Of a stretch of DNA of 64,000 nucleotides, positions 43,819 to 55,174 are shown one piece after another. The translations under genes and the position numbers were made by a program. The stretch is taken from assembly GCA_009763385.1 (NCBI GenBank), contig CM019822.1, positions 23,554,842 to 23,618,841 of the forward strand. Reading direction: 5' to 3'. The DNA comes from Coix lacryma-jobi var. lacryma-jobi (Eukaryota > Streptophyta > Magnoliopsida > Poales > Poaceae). How positions within the stretch are numbered: the stretch's first letter is position 1; every line of letters begins with the position of its first letter. The notes beneath the pieces were generated by a model, which saw only the letters and a list, made by a program, of their open reading frames with translations, did not search any database and was not told the DNA's origin.

Positions 43819-45639
43819 TGTGGGGATATAGACCCCATGGTACCACATGATGGTACATGGGCCACACTACTAGGGGTCGTCCGGCCCATATGATGAGGAC
43901 ATGCGGCGCACGACATGCACCGCACGACAGTTGTAATCTAGATATAGTACCAACTCGAATACTTACCATGTAACTCTGTCCCTTCGGAATATATAAGGAG
44001 GGGCAGGGGTCCTCCAAGAGGGCACGACACAACAAGTCGGATAGGACAGATCCTAGGTCACAGGTCACAAGCCAGATCCAATCAATACAACTCGACGCAG
44101 GACGTAGGGTATTACGCTAACCTAGCGGCCCGAACCTAGATAAACCTCTGTGTTCATCTACTTTTGCCTTGCGTCAACGTCTGGGTCGTCGTCTTGCGCA
44201 CCTTCCCCTCTAATCTACCACCTTGGGTATACCCCTAGGTGGACTATCGACGATATTTCGTCGACAGTGGCGCCCACCGTGGGGCATGTGCGTACGGACG
44301 CCATGACGACTCAGATGGTTTCCTTCCTCGTTTCCACGACTCTTCCGGAGGCTTCACGTTCGTCGTCGGGTCGTTCTCCTAGACCATCGACGTCGACGGC
44401 ACCGCTCGGGGCGTGGAGACGGTGCAGGCTCCTCCTGTACCGAACGGATCTGCTTCCACCACTTCAGTGTCGGTGAGACCAGCCTCGACATCTCTTTGAG
44501 GTCATCTTCCCCGGCGTCCGACCACGCTTCCCCGCTATCGGGGACAGCGTGTCGACAATACCGATCTGATCGAATCCATCGATCGGGTCACAACAGGCAT
44601 CACCGACACTCTCGCTCTCGTAGATCTGATCAGAGATCGATCTCCCGAGCACAACGTTGCCCGTACCTCTCGCTCCGACCTCCAACCGTGCCGCAACGAT
44701 GATCGCCGTAATAATCGGCGCTATGACGACCACGATCGGGAGGAAAGATCGAGGGCTAGGCAACTCCATCACCATCGACAAGAAGACATCGTTGGCTCGG
44801 CTGATCAACTATGATGAGGATTACAAGAAGCTGCTCGACGACCCGTGCCCTATGCTCGTTCTGATCATCTACGAGCCAGAAGCAAGCCATCACGTCGTCG
44901 TCGAGCCAAAGACGAGCCAACGAGCCACCCGTGAGCCAACGAGCCATCACGTCATCATCATCGTCTCAACACCATCCTCGTCGACTGCTCGTTGTCGACT
45001 CATCGTCGTCCTCGACGCCTCTCGTCTTCTGCTCCGTTCGGACGACAATCAAGCTAAGTATTATCTTTCACATCAATCAAATATTTCTTCGACCATGATA
45101 TATCTCTAGATATCATCGTGTGCCTCCGCGATCACATTATTCTTTACAATGACTCTTCGTTATTTTTCACCATATACCATCCTGAGGATGACATATGTGT
45201 TTTCCCGAGCAACCACGTTTACACTCGTGCTTTCCAGAGACGACCCTGTCTCCGGCTCCTCCCTACACGTGAATGCAGCTCCGCGCTCTGCGTTACGGGT
45301 GGTCGGCAGCGGCTCCTCAGTGACGCTGGTCCTCTTACGCGTGTCTGGGCTCCGCGCCTCATGCTCCGGAGTTATCGGCTAGCCGGGGCTGGCGACTCAG
45401 TTACAAACAAACTGCTCGGGGGAATTTTATTTAATGCTGAGCGTTCAATCCAGCTAACTGATCGCTGAGCGGCACATGCTGTTTCTTTACCGCTAATGTT
45501 TTCTCCATATTTTATTTGTACGTCATAAACTACTATTCTCCATGTTTATTTTACAGGAACCATGTTCAGTCTGTGAGCTAATTCTTTACGCTCGGGGACT
45601 GAACCAGTCATGAAGAACAAGAAGATCATCGCTTGGGAC

Positions 45640-46540
45640 CAGCTGGTCGCTTCGCTCGGTGCTCACCACCTAGCGCTCGGACTTCATCGTCGACCAGTTG
45701 GTCGCTTCGCTCGGTGCTCACCACTTGGCGTTTGGACTTCGTCGCCAACCAGCTGGTCGCTTCGCTCGGTGCTCATCGCCTGGCGCTCGGACGTCATCGC
45801 CGACCAGCTGGCCGCACTCTTCGACGCTCATCGATGGCTACGTCGAGAGCTCACCAGCTGAGCTAGGGACTCCTCGGTGCTCGGGTTCGTCGCCAACCAG
45901 CTGGTCGCTTCGCTCGGTGCTCATCGTCTGGCGCTCGGACGTCATCGCCGACCAGCTGGCCGCACTCTTCGACGCTCATCGATGGCTACGTCGAGAGCTC
46001 ACCAGCTGAGCTGGGGACTCCTCGGTGCTCGGGTTCGTCGACCACCTGGTCGCTTCGCTCGGTGCTCACCGCCTGGCGCTCGGACTTCGTCGTCGACCAG
46101 CTGGCCGTATTCTTCGACGCTCATCGACAGCTACACTGAGAGCTCACCAGCTGAGCTGTGGACTCCTCAGTGCTCGGGTTCGTCGACCACTTGGTCGCTT
46201 TGCTCGGAGCTCACCACCTGGCGCTCGGACTTCGTCATCGACCAGCTGGTCGCATTCGCTCGGTGCTCACGGCCTAGTGCTCGGACTTCGTCGCCGACCA
46301 GCTGACCATACTCTTCGACGCTCATTGACGGCTACACCGAGAGCTCACCAGTTGACCTGGGGACTCCTTGGTGCTCGGGTTCTTCACGCCAACATCGTCA
46401 GCAGCGCTGGTCGGATCGCTCGGTGCTCACTGCCTAGCCCTCAGACTTCATCGCCGACCAGCTAGCCAGACTCCTCGACGTTCATCGGCGGCTGCACCGA
46501 GGGTCACCAGCTAACCTGGGGACTGCTCAGTGTTCGGACT
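45640..46540. repeat. Tandem repeats inside the middle element (~145-200-bp unit)
   Basis: Units built from GGTCGCTTCGCTCGGTGCTC, GCGCTCGGACTTCGTCG and AGCTCACCAGCTGAGCTGGG blocks recur, with the GGGGACTCCTC junction near 45867, 46015, 46160, 46361 and 46520. The frames open through these repeats (45610-46465) are repeat-driven and not taken as genes. Confidence 0.8.
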
Positions 46541-47524
46541 CGTTGTTGACACTCCTTAATGGAATCACTCTAAGAAGAGAGCCACATAAAATAATAAACT
46601 AGTGAAAGCACTAAAGAGTGTACGGGACACTACTAACTCCACTTAACGTCAAGTTCTCATCCCCAACATGAAGCTAGCAATGCAAATATATCAGGGCACT
46701 GGATTTAAAGATAGATATTTACCCGTAAGCGCACAGATAAACATACCCGCTGTAGAAGCATTTCACCCAAGCTAGTCTCAGGTATCGTTATTTATATTTA
46801 GCCTAGAGACTAATCAATTCAAGATATGATGGCATTGTAAGGACTTAACAACATTTAATATGACACACTTATAATAAGACTGATAACACACTAATTACTT
46901 CAAATAAGAATCAGGTTACAGAGTAAATGATATGATAAATAATTGATAAAGGATAACAGAGATCAGATCAATCAAGGATAAACTTAGAACAGTGCTACCT
47001 AGCAAGTGATGATTAGAACAGGTATTAATGAGAAACATTCCTAAGTTATTCTAATTACAAGTCATAGCATACATTGATTAGTGCAATTATATTTGGCAAT
47101 CATTGGCTAGATCACATCATATTTATAATCAAGAGGCAACTCCAAAGTAAAAGTGTCAAACAAAGTAACCCTTAAACCATGAGTTAACTGAGCCATACTG
47201 AACACTATATTCGGGAGGTGGAATACAGAGGACTCAACAGGTCTGTCACACCCGCGATCTACCACTCTATCCGGAACATAGGACGCATTCGCAGATAAAT
47301 AATGTATAGGCACCACGCCTACACAGCATCTATCACCCACCCGTTGTACTTTAAGATGAGCGCTATACGAACATGAGTATAAACATAAAGATAAACTATC
47401 TATGCCAAATATATAATCAAAGCAGACTATAAGCATTATAACTAAGAATATAATCATTGATGTCTTAATCACATCAATTGTATTGCTATATAGAACACAA
47501 TGATGAACAATAAGGTGAATTAGA

Positions 47525-47665
47525 TCATCGAGAAGAACTAAAGTACGAACTAGAACATGAACTAGAACAAGATTATGAACTAGATGATGAACTAGACGAT
47601 GAACATGAACTAGACGATGAACTAGAACATAAACAATGAAGAACAATGATGAACTAGAAGAGCAA
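47525..47665. repeat. Degenerate GAACTAGA repeats in the Athila-like LTR
   Basis: Short repeats of GAACTAGAAC and GATGAACTAGAC. They recur in the other LTR at 53997-54135 and keep a frame open on the minus strand, which explains the 191-codon open stretches in both LTRs. Confidence 0.7.
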
Positions 47666-48349
47666 TTATGAAATAGATCCATAATGTTAATACAAGAGAG
47701 AAGATCTTGGGTTTACCGAGCCTTCTCGTGACTAGGTCAGGAATCCAAGCGAAGCTTGCCTCCTCTAATCCTATTCTATCTACTAATCTAGGTAGATGAA
47801 GTTCTAGGGCTTCCGATTGATCTCCTTCTGAAGCTCTGATTGATGATGTCTAATGATCAAACCCCTGATTGATATCTGAAGAGGGGGGTCAGGGGCTGTT
47901 TATATAGCCCTGGGCGATGAACCGTGGCCCTTGGATCAAACCGACTCAAGGTACGGTCGAGATGCATCCTAAAGGTCGGTGGAGATAGCTTGCAGAGGAC
48001 GGAACCTAGCGGTCCCAGGGGGCGACCGGTCGGTCACCTGGTGGGACCGGTCGGTCCCACCAGTCGGCCTCTCGCGGTGGTCGACCTCCTGGTGTCTTCT
48101 TACGTCCTCTGGAGTCTTCTAGAATAATCCTTACGTGGTGGTTGCGTTATCTCCCGTCGGTTTCCTTCTATGGGAAGCTATCAGTGCTGATTTCCTGGTT
48201 TAGTCCCTGCAGAGTCATAACTCACCAAAACTCATGGAATATTGTCAGTTGAAACCCTAAACCTTTATTGGTGATCAAATTCTTGCCCTTTTTTATATTT
48301 ATTTATCCCTTAATTATGATAGATAACCAGTGTCAACAACTCCCCCAAG

Positions 48350-50297
48350 CTTACCTTTTGCTAGTCCCTTAGTTAATATTTATGATGAATTAGGAACTGC
48401 TACTATGCCTTCACACTTTTAAAGGTACAAATGTTCAAACGAAAAACTTCCCTTGGTTCAGAGTTAACTATTCTGACTTTCTCATATTTCCTTTAACTAT
48501 GGAGCTTTTGCCTTCACCTGGGTCTTTAAACGATTGAAAGATAGAGCAATCAAGTTAAGCACTGTATCTCTAACTCTTTGATCAACCTTCATTCTGGAGT
48601 TTGAATATATTTTCAAAATAAAAATCAGAGATTCCATTGTATGACACTCTCAAATCGCTCTTTTATATTTTATGATTCCTCACTGATGCAATTTTCTTAC
48701 CTTCTATGGATATATATATCTGGAGCTTTAAGAAGTAAAAAGCATATCTTACCAAGTCAAAGTTCAAAGTTTAGGAAGAAAGATGTCATACTCATAGATC
48801 AAGACTTTAGAACATTAGAAATTTGTCATCTCTTACTGGCATATTGTAATTAGAGGGACCATGGGCTATCATTCTTTTTCTCATACTTTTATCATAACTT
48901 TTTCTCTGTCTCTTTTCCCTTTCTTTTTTTCTTTTTGAGGTAGTCGGACACTTGTCCATTTTTATTTCCTCCTTATCATATTTTTGCATAGCCCATGCCT
49001 CTAACACAATACTACTTCCGAAGAGTGAATCTTTTAATAAAACATTCTTGATCTCTAGAGCATGATAAATTTCTCAACCATAACTAAAAACTTATAACAA
49101 AGCAAGTAGCCTTATCTTAAGATCATATTAATGGTTCTGGGTAGGAATTCATGTTATGTCATACAGGATCTCATCATGTGTTTTTAAATCCTTTTAAAGT
49201 GTAAATCTCCAGAACTCTATCTCTAGGAATTAGATAAACAGTAGCTCAAACCTTTTTATATCATATCTCACAATTATCTAGACTTTGGATTAAGCATTTG
49301 CCATCCACATGTTTTAGGTTCAGAGTTTATTCAGAACAGCTTTGTCTAAAACTCAAGAAAATTTGAATTCAAATAGTAGGTAGTTAGAAAAGGTAGAGCA
49401 ATTGTTCATCATGAGCAAAATTAAGTTTGTATCCACCTAGACATTTATTCATTATATAATATCTTTATTTAGTTTTGTAATAATTATTCATCTTTTTAGG
49501 GGTTTCTAGATTTATTAACCTGATTTAATTAAACCGAACTAATAGTAATAGATAAAAAGTCGTGATACTTATCGTGATAACTGAGGGTGCTCTCCCCCAA
49601 ACTGGATCTTGACGTGGTCTTTTCCTCCAGAAGACGAGTAGACCGTTAGTGGTTTCTTGAGTCCTTCTCTTCTTCTCTTCCTGCTGAATTCAAAGATAGA
49701 CAACACCACTAGTGGAACTTGATTAAGCGTTAGTGATAAATATTCCTTCATTTGTCTAGTTGTCTTAAAGCTCTTAAGATTATTTATATTCTTCCTTTCC
49801 ACTAAGCAGAGTTTCAGCAGAGTTACATAGTATCTCTTTTTAGATTTTTGTTTTTATAGATGTATGCAATGCAAATGTATAGTTTATTTTTGTGCCTCCA
49901 TAGAAAGTGTATACTCTCATGGGGCTTAGAGTTTTCATTTTGTTTTCTAATGCAGATATAGTTGCTAGGAAGTAAATATGATGATTATGCTGAAATTATG
50001 CAATGATGAATTTGATGCTAATGAATATGGATAACTACCGAGTTACCTTCCGGCGAGGATTCGACGTTTATAGTCTATCGAACAAGACTCCTTGTACGCT
50101 CTTTATTCTTCCTTGGGTGTATCAGCAGATCCTGGGGAGGACCTCGATGATTGCGCGTTAGTAGAATTCTCTTTCTTTTTCCATACTTGTTTAACTGGTG
50201 GTCTTGTCTCCTTTACTTCTTCATCCTTCGTTTCCTTTAATAGGATATCTTCACTCCTGGTAACTTCTCCTTCATAGTCAGCCCATCCATCCTTGAT
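48350..50297. other. Noncoding 3' half of the Athila-like element
   Basis: About 1.95 kb of AT-rich sequence with only short open frames and no RT, RNase H, integrase or env motif. Here an autonomous relative would carry the rest of pol. Confidence 0.6.
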
Positions 50298-52784
50298 TTA
50301 TCGATTCTTGTTGCGTTGAGATGTGCGGCGTCTCCTCCTTGAGTGGTTCTTCTTTTCCTGTACATTAGTGGCATAACTATTGAAGTAACAACGTACCTTC
50401 TCTCTGAAGAGCTGGAAGTGGATCTCTCTAGATCTCATGTATATGATGGCGCCAGTGGTGTTGAGGAAGGGTCTTCCTAGGATGATGTGAATGTCGTTTT
50501 CCTTTCCCATGTCTAGTACTAAGAAGTCGGTGGGAACATAGTGGTCTTTAATTTGGATCATCACGTCCTTTACTATTCCCTCCGAAAATCGATAAGTTTG
50601 GTCCGCCATCTGTAGCTGCACATATGTTTGATACATAGGTCTATTTTTATATAAGTGCTCATATGTTACCTTGGACATTATATTGACACTTGAACCAATG
50701 TCACAGAACGTCTTGTGGAATGTACTTCCTTCGATCTTGCAATTGATGGTGGGTACGCCTAGGTCATCTCTCTTGGCGAGGTATGGTGATGCAAGAAGGT
50801 GGTCGTGTTCTGTTTGGACAGAGTTGACCATCCATACTGTGTCTTGATGTGGTTGTGTAGCCTTGTTCTTCCTCCTTCTCTTCCTATTCTTCTTCTTTGA
50901 TGATATGATGTTTGCATCTTCGTAGGGCATCTGAGGGTGGACTTTGGTAGTGAGTGTATGTCTCTTGAAACTGAATCTTTCTCTGTTGCCTGTGATTGTG
51001 AAACAGATCTTGGCACTGTCCGTGTAGATGTTGGCTTTCATTGAGCTTAGGAACGGGCGTCCAAGAATGATGGGTGCTCTTTTGTCTCCACCTGTCTCAA
51101 TGATCATAAAGTCTGCACACACATACGAGCGTCCCACTCGTACACAGATATCTTCTAGAATTCCTAATGGGTAGCACAATGTCTGATCTGCGAGTTGCAA
51201 ACACATAGTTGTATATAATAGAGGTGCACCATGTATTTGTTCGTATATTACCCTTGGCATAATATTGACGGTTGCTCCAAGGTCACAGACTACTTCTTCA
51301 AAACTGTGAGGTCCAATATGAATTGGAATCACAAGTCTTCCTGGATCTCCTTTCTTTGGGGCAATGGAGTCATCCATCCATTCTCTTGAAGGTCTAGGTA
51401 TGAGGTGTCCTGCATCAAAGATGTCTACAAGATTTGCACTTTCTAGCTCTTTTGGATTTCCTGGAATCTTACCTTTTTCAGTCATAGGGACTGAAGCTGC
51501 TAACTGAGATAACTGATATTCTATCATTTTATTAAAGCCATGTTGATTCTTTATAGCAGAAGTAAAGGTATCCATTCTCGTATTAATATTTTCAAGCAGT
51601 TTATCATTGGAGGCTATCCTCTTAGACATATTATCAATAATTTTATTTTGATTGGATATCATCTCTCTCAAAGGTGGTTGATTAAAAGTATTACCTTGGT
51701 AGTTACCTGAGTAGTTACCTGAGTAATTAGGCCTTGATTGCTGGTTCCATCCTTGAGTTTGTTGAGGACGATAGTTGGTGTTGTTGTTGATGTACTTTGC
51801 ATCCTCTTGAATCTCAGGGCAGTTGCTCTCTGAATGACCAGTGCCTCCACACTCTTCACATGTCATGCGAGATTCGTAGATTTGTTTGACGTCTTCTCTC
51901 TTGAGAGTATGTTCATCGAACTTCTTCATGAGTAGGTCAAGTTTGGCAGACAACATGTCTACTTCCTTTAGTTGATGTATTCCTCCCCTCTTGCATGGCT
52001 GAGAGCGTTCCTCATTCCATCCTTGGTTAGAGGCCATCTTCTCTATGAGTGTAGTTGCATTGTTGATCGTGAGTGATAAGAATGATCCTCCAGCAGCGGC
52101 ATCCACATTCTCACGGGTACTTGAAGTGAGCCCGTGGTAGAAGGTCTGCATGAGTAGCCAATTCTCCATCCCATGGTGAGGACATTCTGATATGTAGTCT
52201 TGAAAGCGTTCCCAAGCTTCTGGGATTGATTCTTCATGTTGTTGCTGAAAAGTTGAAATCTTGGCACGGAGGGCATTCGTCTTGCCCACTGGAAAGAACT
52301 TTGCTAGGAAGGCAGTTGAACAGATCGCCCACGAGGTGTTTTTATCTTTGTTGGCGTAGAACCATTGTTTTGCTTTCCCCAAGAGTGAGAATGGGAACAA
52401 GCGAAGTAGAATGGCGTCCCTTTTGACTCCTTTGATGGTGAAAGTGCTACAAATCTCTAGAAAGTGTTGGAGATGAGCGCTTGCGTCTTCATGTGCCTTT
52501 CCGCAAAACTGATTAGCTTGCACCATGTTGATCAAAGCTGGCTTGAGTTCAAATCCGTTGTCTCCCACATTGACTGTTGGTCCAGTCCTGATGTTCGCAG
52601 TGGTTGGTGCAGAGAACTCGCGGAGTGTCTTGTCGGCCATGGTGTCCAACACTGGTGTTAAGCTTCTTCTTATCTGGCTAACTTCTAGTAGTGGTGCTAA
52701 GGGTCTCTTAAGTTTGCATCTAGTTTTCCTTAGCAAAGCTTTGGGATCCTCAATGTAGTTTTTCGGAAGTTGGAAACCAGTCAT
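50298..52784 (-). CDS. Athila-like gag with two retropepsin domains in tandem
   Basis: An uninterrupted 828-aa frame. Residues about 95-250 form the capsid-type retrotransposon gag domain (AKQWFYANKDKNTSW, AWERFQDYISECPHHG). A CCHC knuckle follows at 309-322 (CEECGGTGHSESNC), then an Asn/Gln-rich linker. There are two aspartic-protease-like domains: D501-LGA with ILGRPFL at 573-579, and D695-IGS with ILGRPFL at 768-774. The spacing in the two copies is nearly the same (72 and 73 residues). Both have Leu or Ile in place of the usual Ser/Thr after the catalytic Asp, as is common in Athila-type proteins. A very basic stretch (KKKNRKRRRKNK, 630-641) separates them. Gag would form the particle; protease activity is likely but not proven. 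Confidence 0.85.
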   Translation of the reverse strand: MTGFQLPKNYIEDPKALLRKTRCKLKRPLAPLLEVSQIRRSLTPVLDTMADKTLREFSAPTTANIRTGPTVNVGDNGFELKPALINMVQANQFCGKAHEDASAHLQHFLEICSTFTIKGVKRDAILLRLFPFSLLGKAKQWFYANKDKNTSWAICSTAFLAKFFPVGKTNALRAKISTFQQQHEESIPEAWERFQDYISECPHHGMENWLLMQTFYHGLTSSTRENVDAAAGGSFLSLTINNATTLIEKMASNQGWNEERSQPCKRGGIHQLKEVDMLSAKLDLLMKKFDEHTLKREDVKQIYESRMTCEECGGTGHSESNCPEIQEDAKYINNNTNYRPQQTQGWNQQSRPNYSGNYSGNYQGNTFNQPPLREMISNQNKIIDNMSKRIASNDKLLENINTRMDTFTSAIKNQHGFNKMIEYQLSQLAASVPMTEKGKIPGNPKELESANLVDIFDAGHLIPRPSREWMDDSIAPKKGDPGRLVIPIHIGPHSFEEVVCDLGATVNIMPRVIYEQIHGAPLLYTTMCLQLADQTLCYPLGILEDICVRVGRSYVCADFMIIETGGDKRAPIILGRPFLSSMKANIYTDSAKICFTITGNRERFSFKRHTLTTKVHPQMPYEDANIISSKKKNRKRRRKNKATQPHQDTVWMVNSVQTEHDHLLASPYLAKRDDLGVPTINCKIEGSTFHKTFCDIGSSVNIMSKVTYEHLYKNRPMYQTYVQLQMADQTYRFSEGIVKDVMIQIKDHYVPTDFLVLDMGKENDIHIILGRPFLNTTGAIIYMRSREIHFQLFREKVRCYFNSYATNVQEKKNHSRRRRRTSQRNKNR

Positions 52785-53014
52785 ACATCACCCTGCATAA
52801 GATATAAAAGATAAACAAAGCCAGGGTAAGTTTGTTTGAGTAAAAGTAAATAATCAGTGCATTATCACATGTGTGTAAGTAAAATGATATGTTCTAGCTA
52901 CCGTTCTAAATGCTGCTAATGTCCTATCAGTGTTCATAAAGATTTTAATAAAAAACCCTAGGTACCATCCCTAATTGAATTGATGTGGTCCCCGACAACG
53001 GCGCCAGAAATGCT
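52785..53014 (-). other. 5' leader of the Athila-like element with primer-binding site
   Basis: A leader of about 230 bp between the 5' LTR (starts 53015) and the gag start codon. The primer-binding site is at 52989-53006. No other feature is seen. Confidence 0.75.
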
Positions 53015-55024
53015 TGTTGACACTCCTTAATGGAATCACTCTAAGAAGAGAGCCACATAAAATAATAAACTAGTGAAAGCACTAAAGAGTATACGGGACA
53101 CTACTAACTCCACTTAATGTCAAGTTGTCATCCCAACATGAAGCTAGCAATGCAAATATATCAGGGCACTGGATTTAAAGATAGATATTTACCCGCAAGC
53201 GCATAGATAAACATACCCGCTGTAGAAGCATTTCACCCAAGCTAGTCTCAGGTATCGTTATTTATATTTAGCCTAGAGACTAATCAATTCAAGATATGAT
53301 GGCATTGTAAGGACTTAACAACATTTAATATGGCACACTTATAATAAGACTGATAACACACTAATTACTTCAAACAAGAATCAAGTTACAGAGTAAATGA
53401 TATGATAAATAATTGATAAAGGATAACAGAGATCAGATCAATCAAGGATAAACTTAGAACAGTGCTACCTAGCAAGTGATGATTAGAACAGGTATTAATG
53501 AGAAACATTCCTAAGTTATTCTAATTACAAGTCATAGCATACATTGATTAGTGCAATTATATTTGGCAATCATTGGCTAGGTCACATCATATTTATAATC
53601 AAGAGGCAATTCCATAGTAAAAGTGTCAAACAAAGTAACCCTTAAACCATGAGTTAACTGAGCCATACTGAACACTATATTCGGGAGGTGGAATACAGAG
53701 GACTCAACAGGTCTGTCACACCCGTGATCTACCACTCTATCCGGAACATAGGACGCATTCGCAGATAAATAATGTATAGGCACCACGCCTACACAGCATT
53801 TATCACCCACCCGTTGTACTTTAAGATGAGCGCTATACGAACATGAGTATAAACATAAAGATAAACTATCTATGCCAAATATATAATCAAAGCAGACTAT
53901 AAGCATTATAACTAAGAATATAATGATTGATGTCTTAATCATATCAATTGTATTGCTATATAGAACACAATGATGAACAATAAGGTGAATTAGATCATCG
54001 AGAAGAACTAAAGTACGAACTAGAACATGAACTAGAACAAGATTATGAACTAGATGATGAACTAGACGATGAACATGAACTAGACGATGAACTAGAACAT
54101 AAACAATGAAGAACAATGATGAACTAGAAGAGCAATTATGAAATAGATCCATAATGTTAATACAAGAGAGAAGATCTTGGGTTTACCGAGCCTTCTCGTG
54201 ACTAGGTCAGGAATCCAAGCGAAGCTTGCCTCCTCTAATCCTATTCTATCTACTAATCTAGGTAGATGAAGTTCTAGGGCTTCCGATTGATCTCCTTCTG
54301 AAGCTCTGATTGATGATGTCTAATGATCAAACCCCTGATTGATATCTGAAGAGGGGGGTCAGGGGCTGTTTATATAGCCCTGGGCGATGAACCGTGGCCC
54401 TTGGATCAAACCGACTCAAGGTACGGTCGAGATGCATCCTAAAGGTAGGTGGAGATAGCTTGCAGAGGACGGAACCTAGCGGTCCCAGGGGGCGACCGGT
54501 CGGTCACCTGGTGGGACCGGTCGGTCCCACCAGTCGGCCTCTCGCGGTGGTCGACCTCCTGGTGTCTTCTTACGTCCTCTGGAGTCTTCTAGAATAATCC
54601 TTACGTGGTGGTTGCGTTATCTCCCGTCGGTTTCCTTCTATGGGAAGCTATCAGTGCTGATTTCCTGGTTTAGTCCCTGCAGAATCATAACTCACCAAAA
54701 CTCGTGGAATATTGTCAGTTGAAACCCTAAACCTTTGTTGGTGATCAAATTCTTGCCCTTTTTTATATTTATTTATCCCTTAATTATGATAGATAACCAG
54801 TGTCAACACTCGTCATTCGGCAACCTGCTCGAACGACATGCTGCTTTCATCATAGTGGTTTTACCTTTTTTATAAGACTGCTACAAGATTTATTCTTCAT
54901 CTTCTAGCAGCCTTGGGGACTATCGTGTATACATGGCGCTCGTCCGCACATGTATATGTCTGATTATTCTCAAGACCCTGGCACCACGTGACCGAGTCAC
55001 CTGCTGTCAGGCTCGAGGACTAGC

Positions 55025-55160
55025 TGTGGGGATATAGACCCCAGGGTACCACATGATGGTATATGGGCCACACTACTAGGGGTCGTCCGGCCCATTTGAT
55101 GAGGATGTGCGGCGCACGACATGCACCGCACGACAGTTGTAATCTAGATATAGTACCAAC
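55025..55160 (+). repeat. Truncated right LTR of the middle element
   Basis: 136 bp matching 43819-43954 with five differences. A 15-bp segment, ATGCACCGCACGACA, occurs inside it at 55121-55135 and again at the break (55162-55176), where the Sirevirus LTR resumes. Confidence 0.85.
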
Positions 55161-55174
55161 TATGCACCGCACGA

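Larger units (their letters stand above)
46544..54808 (-). mobile_element. Non-autonomous Athila-like gypsy element (innermost level)
   Basis: 8265 bp, flanked by CTCGT at 46539-46543 and 54809-54813. LTRs are 46544-48338 (1795 bp) and 53015-54808 (1794 bp), starting TGTTGACAC and ending GTGTCAACA, with roughly 20 differences by eye. It reads on the minus strand: primer-binding site at 52989-53006 (TGGCGCCGTTGTCGGGGA on the minus strand), gag-protease ORF, then ~2 kb of noncoding sequence and a polypurine tract (CTTGGGGGAGT on the minus strand, 48339-48349) next to the 3' LTR. There is no RT, RNase H or integrase. Confidence 0.93.
43819..55174 (+). mobile_element. Non-autonomous gypsy-like LTR element, 3' LTR truncated (middle nest level)
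   Basis: The left LTR is 43819-44266 (TGTGGGG...GACA). A primer-binding site follows at 44268-44284 (TGGCGCCCACCGTGGGG). The right LTR starts at 55025 after a GAGGACTAGC stretch but breaks off at about 55160, so the last ~300 bp and the right target duplication are missing. The interior (44285-46543 and 54809-55024) has no convincing gag or pol ORF. It is itself split by the Athila-like element. Confidence 0.8.

Noticed and set aside
45610..46465. Overlapping 80-146 codon frames in the middle element
   Set aside because: All are translations of the tandem repeat in different phases.
47107..47682. 191-codon frames in both Athila-like LTRs (also 53577-54152)
   Set aside because: They are held open by GAACTAGA-type repeats and LTR duplication; there is no domain.
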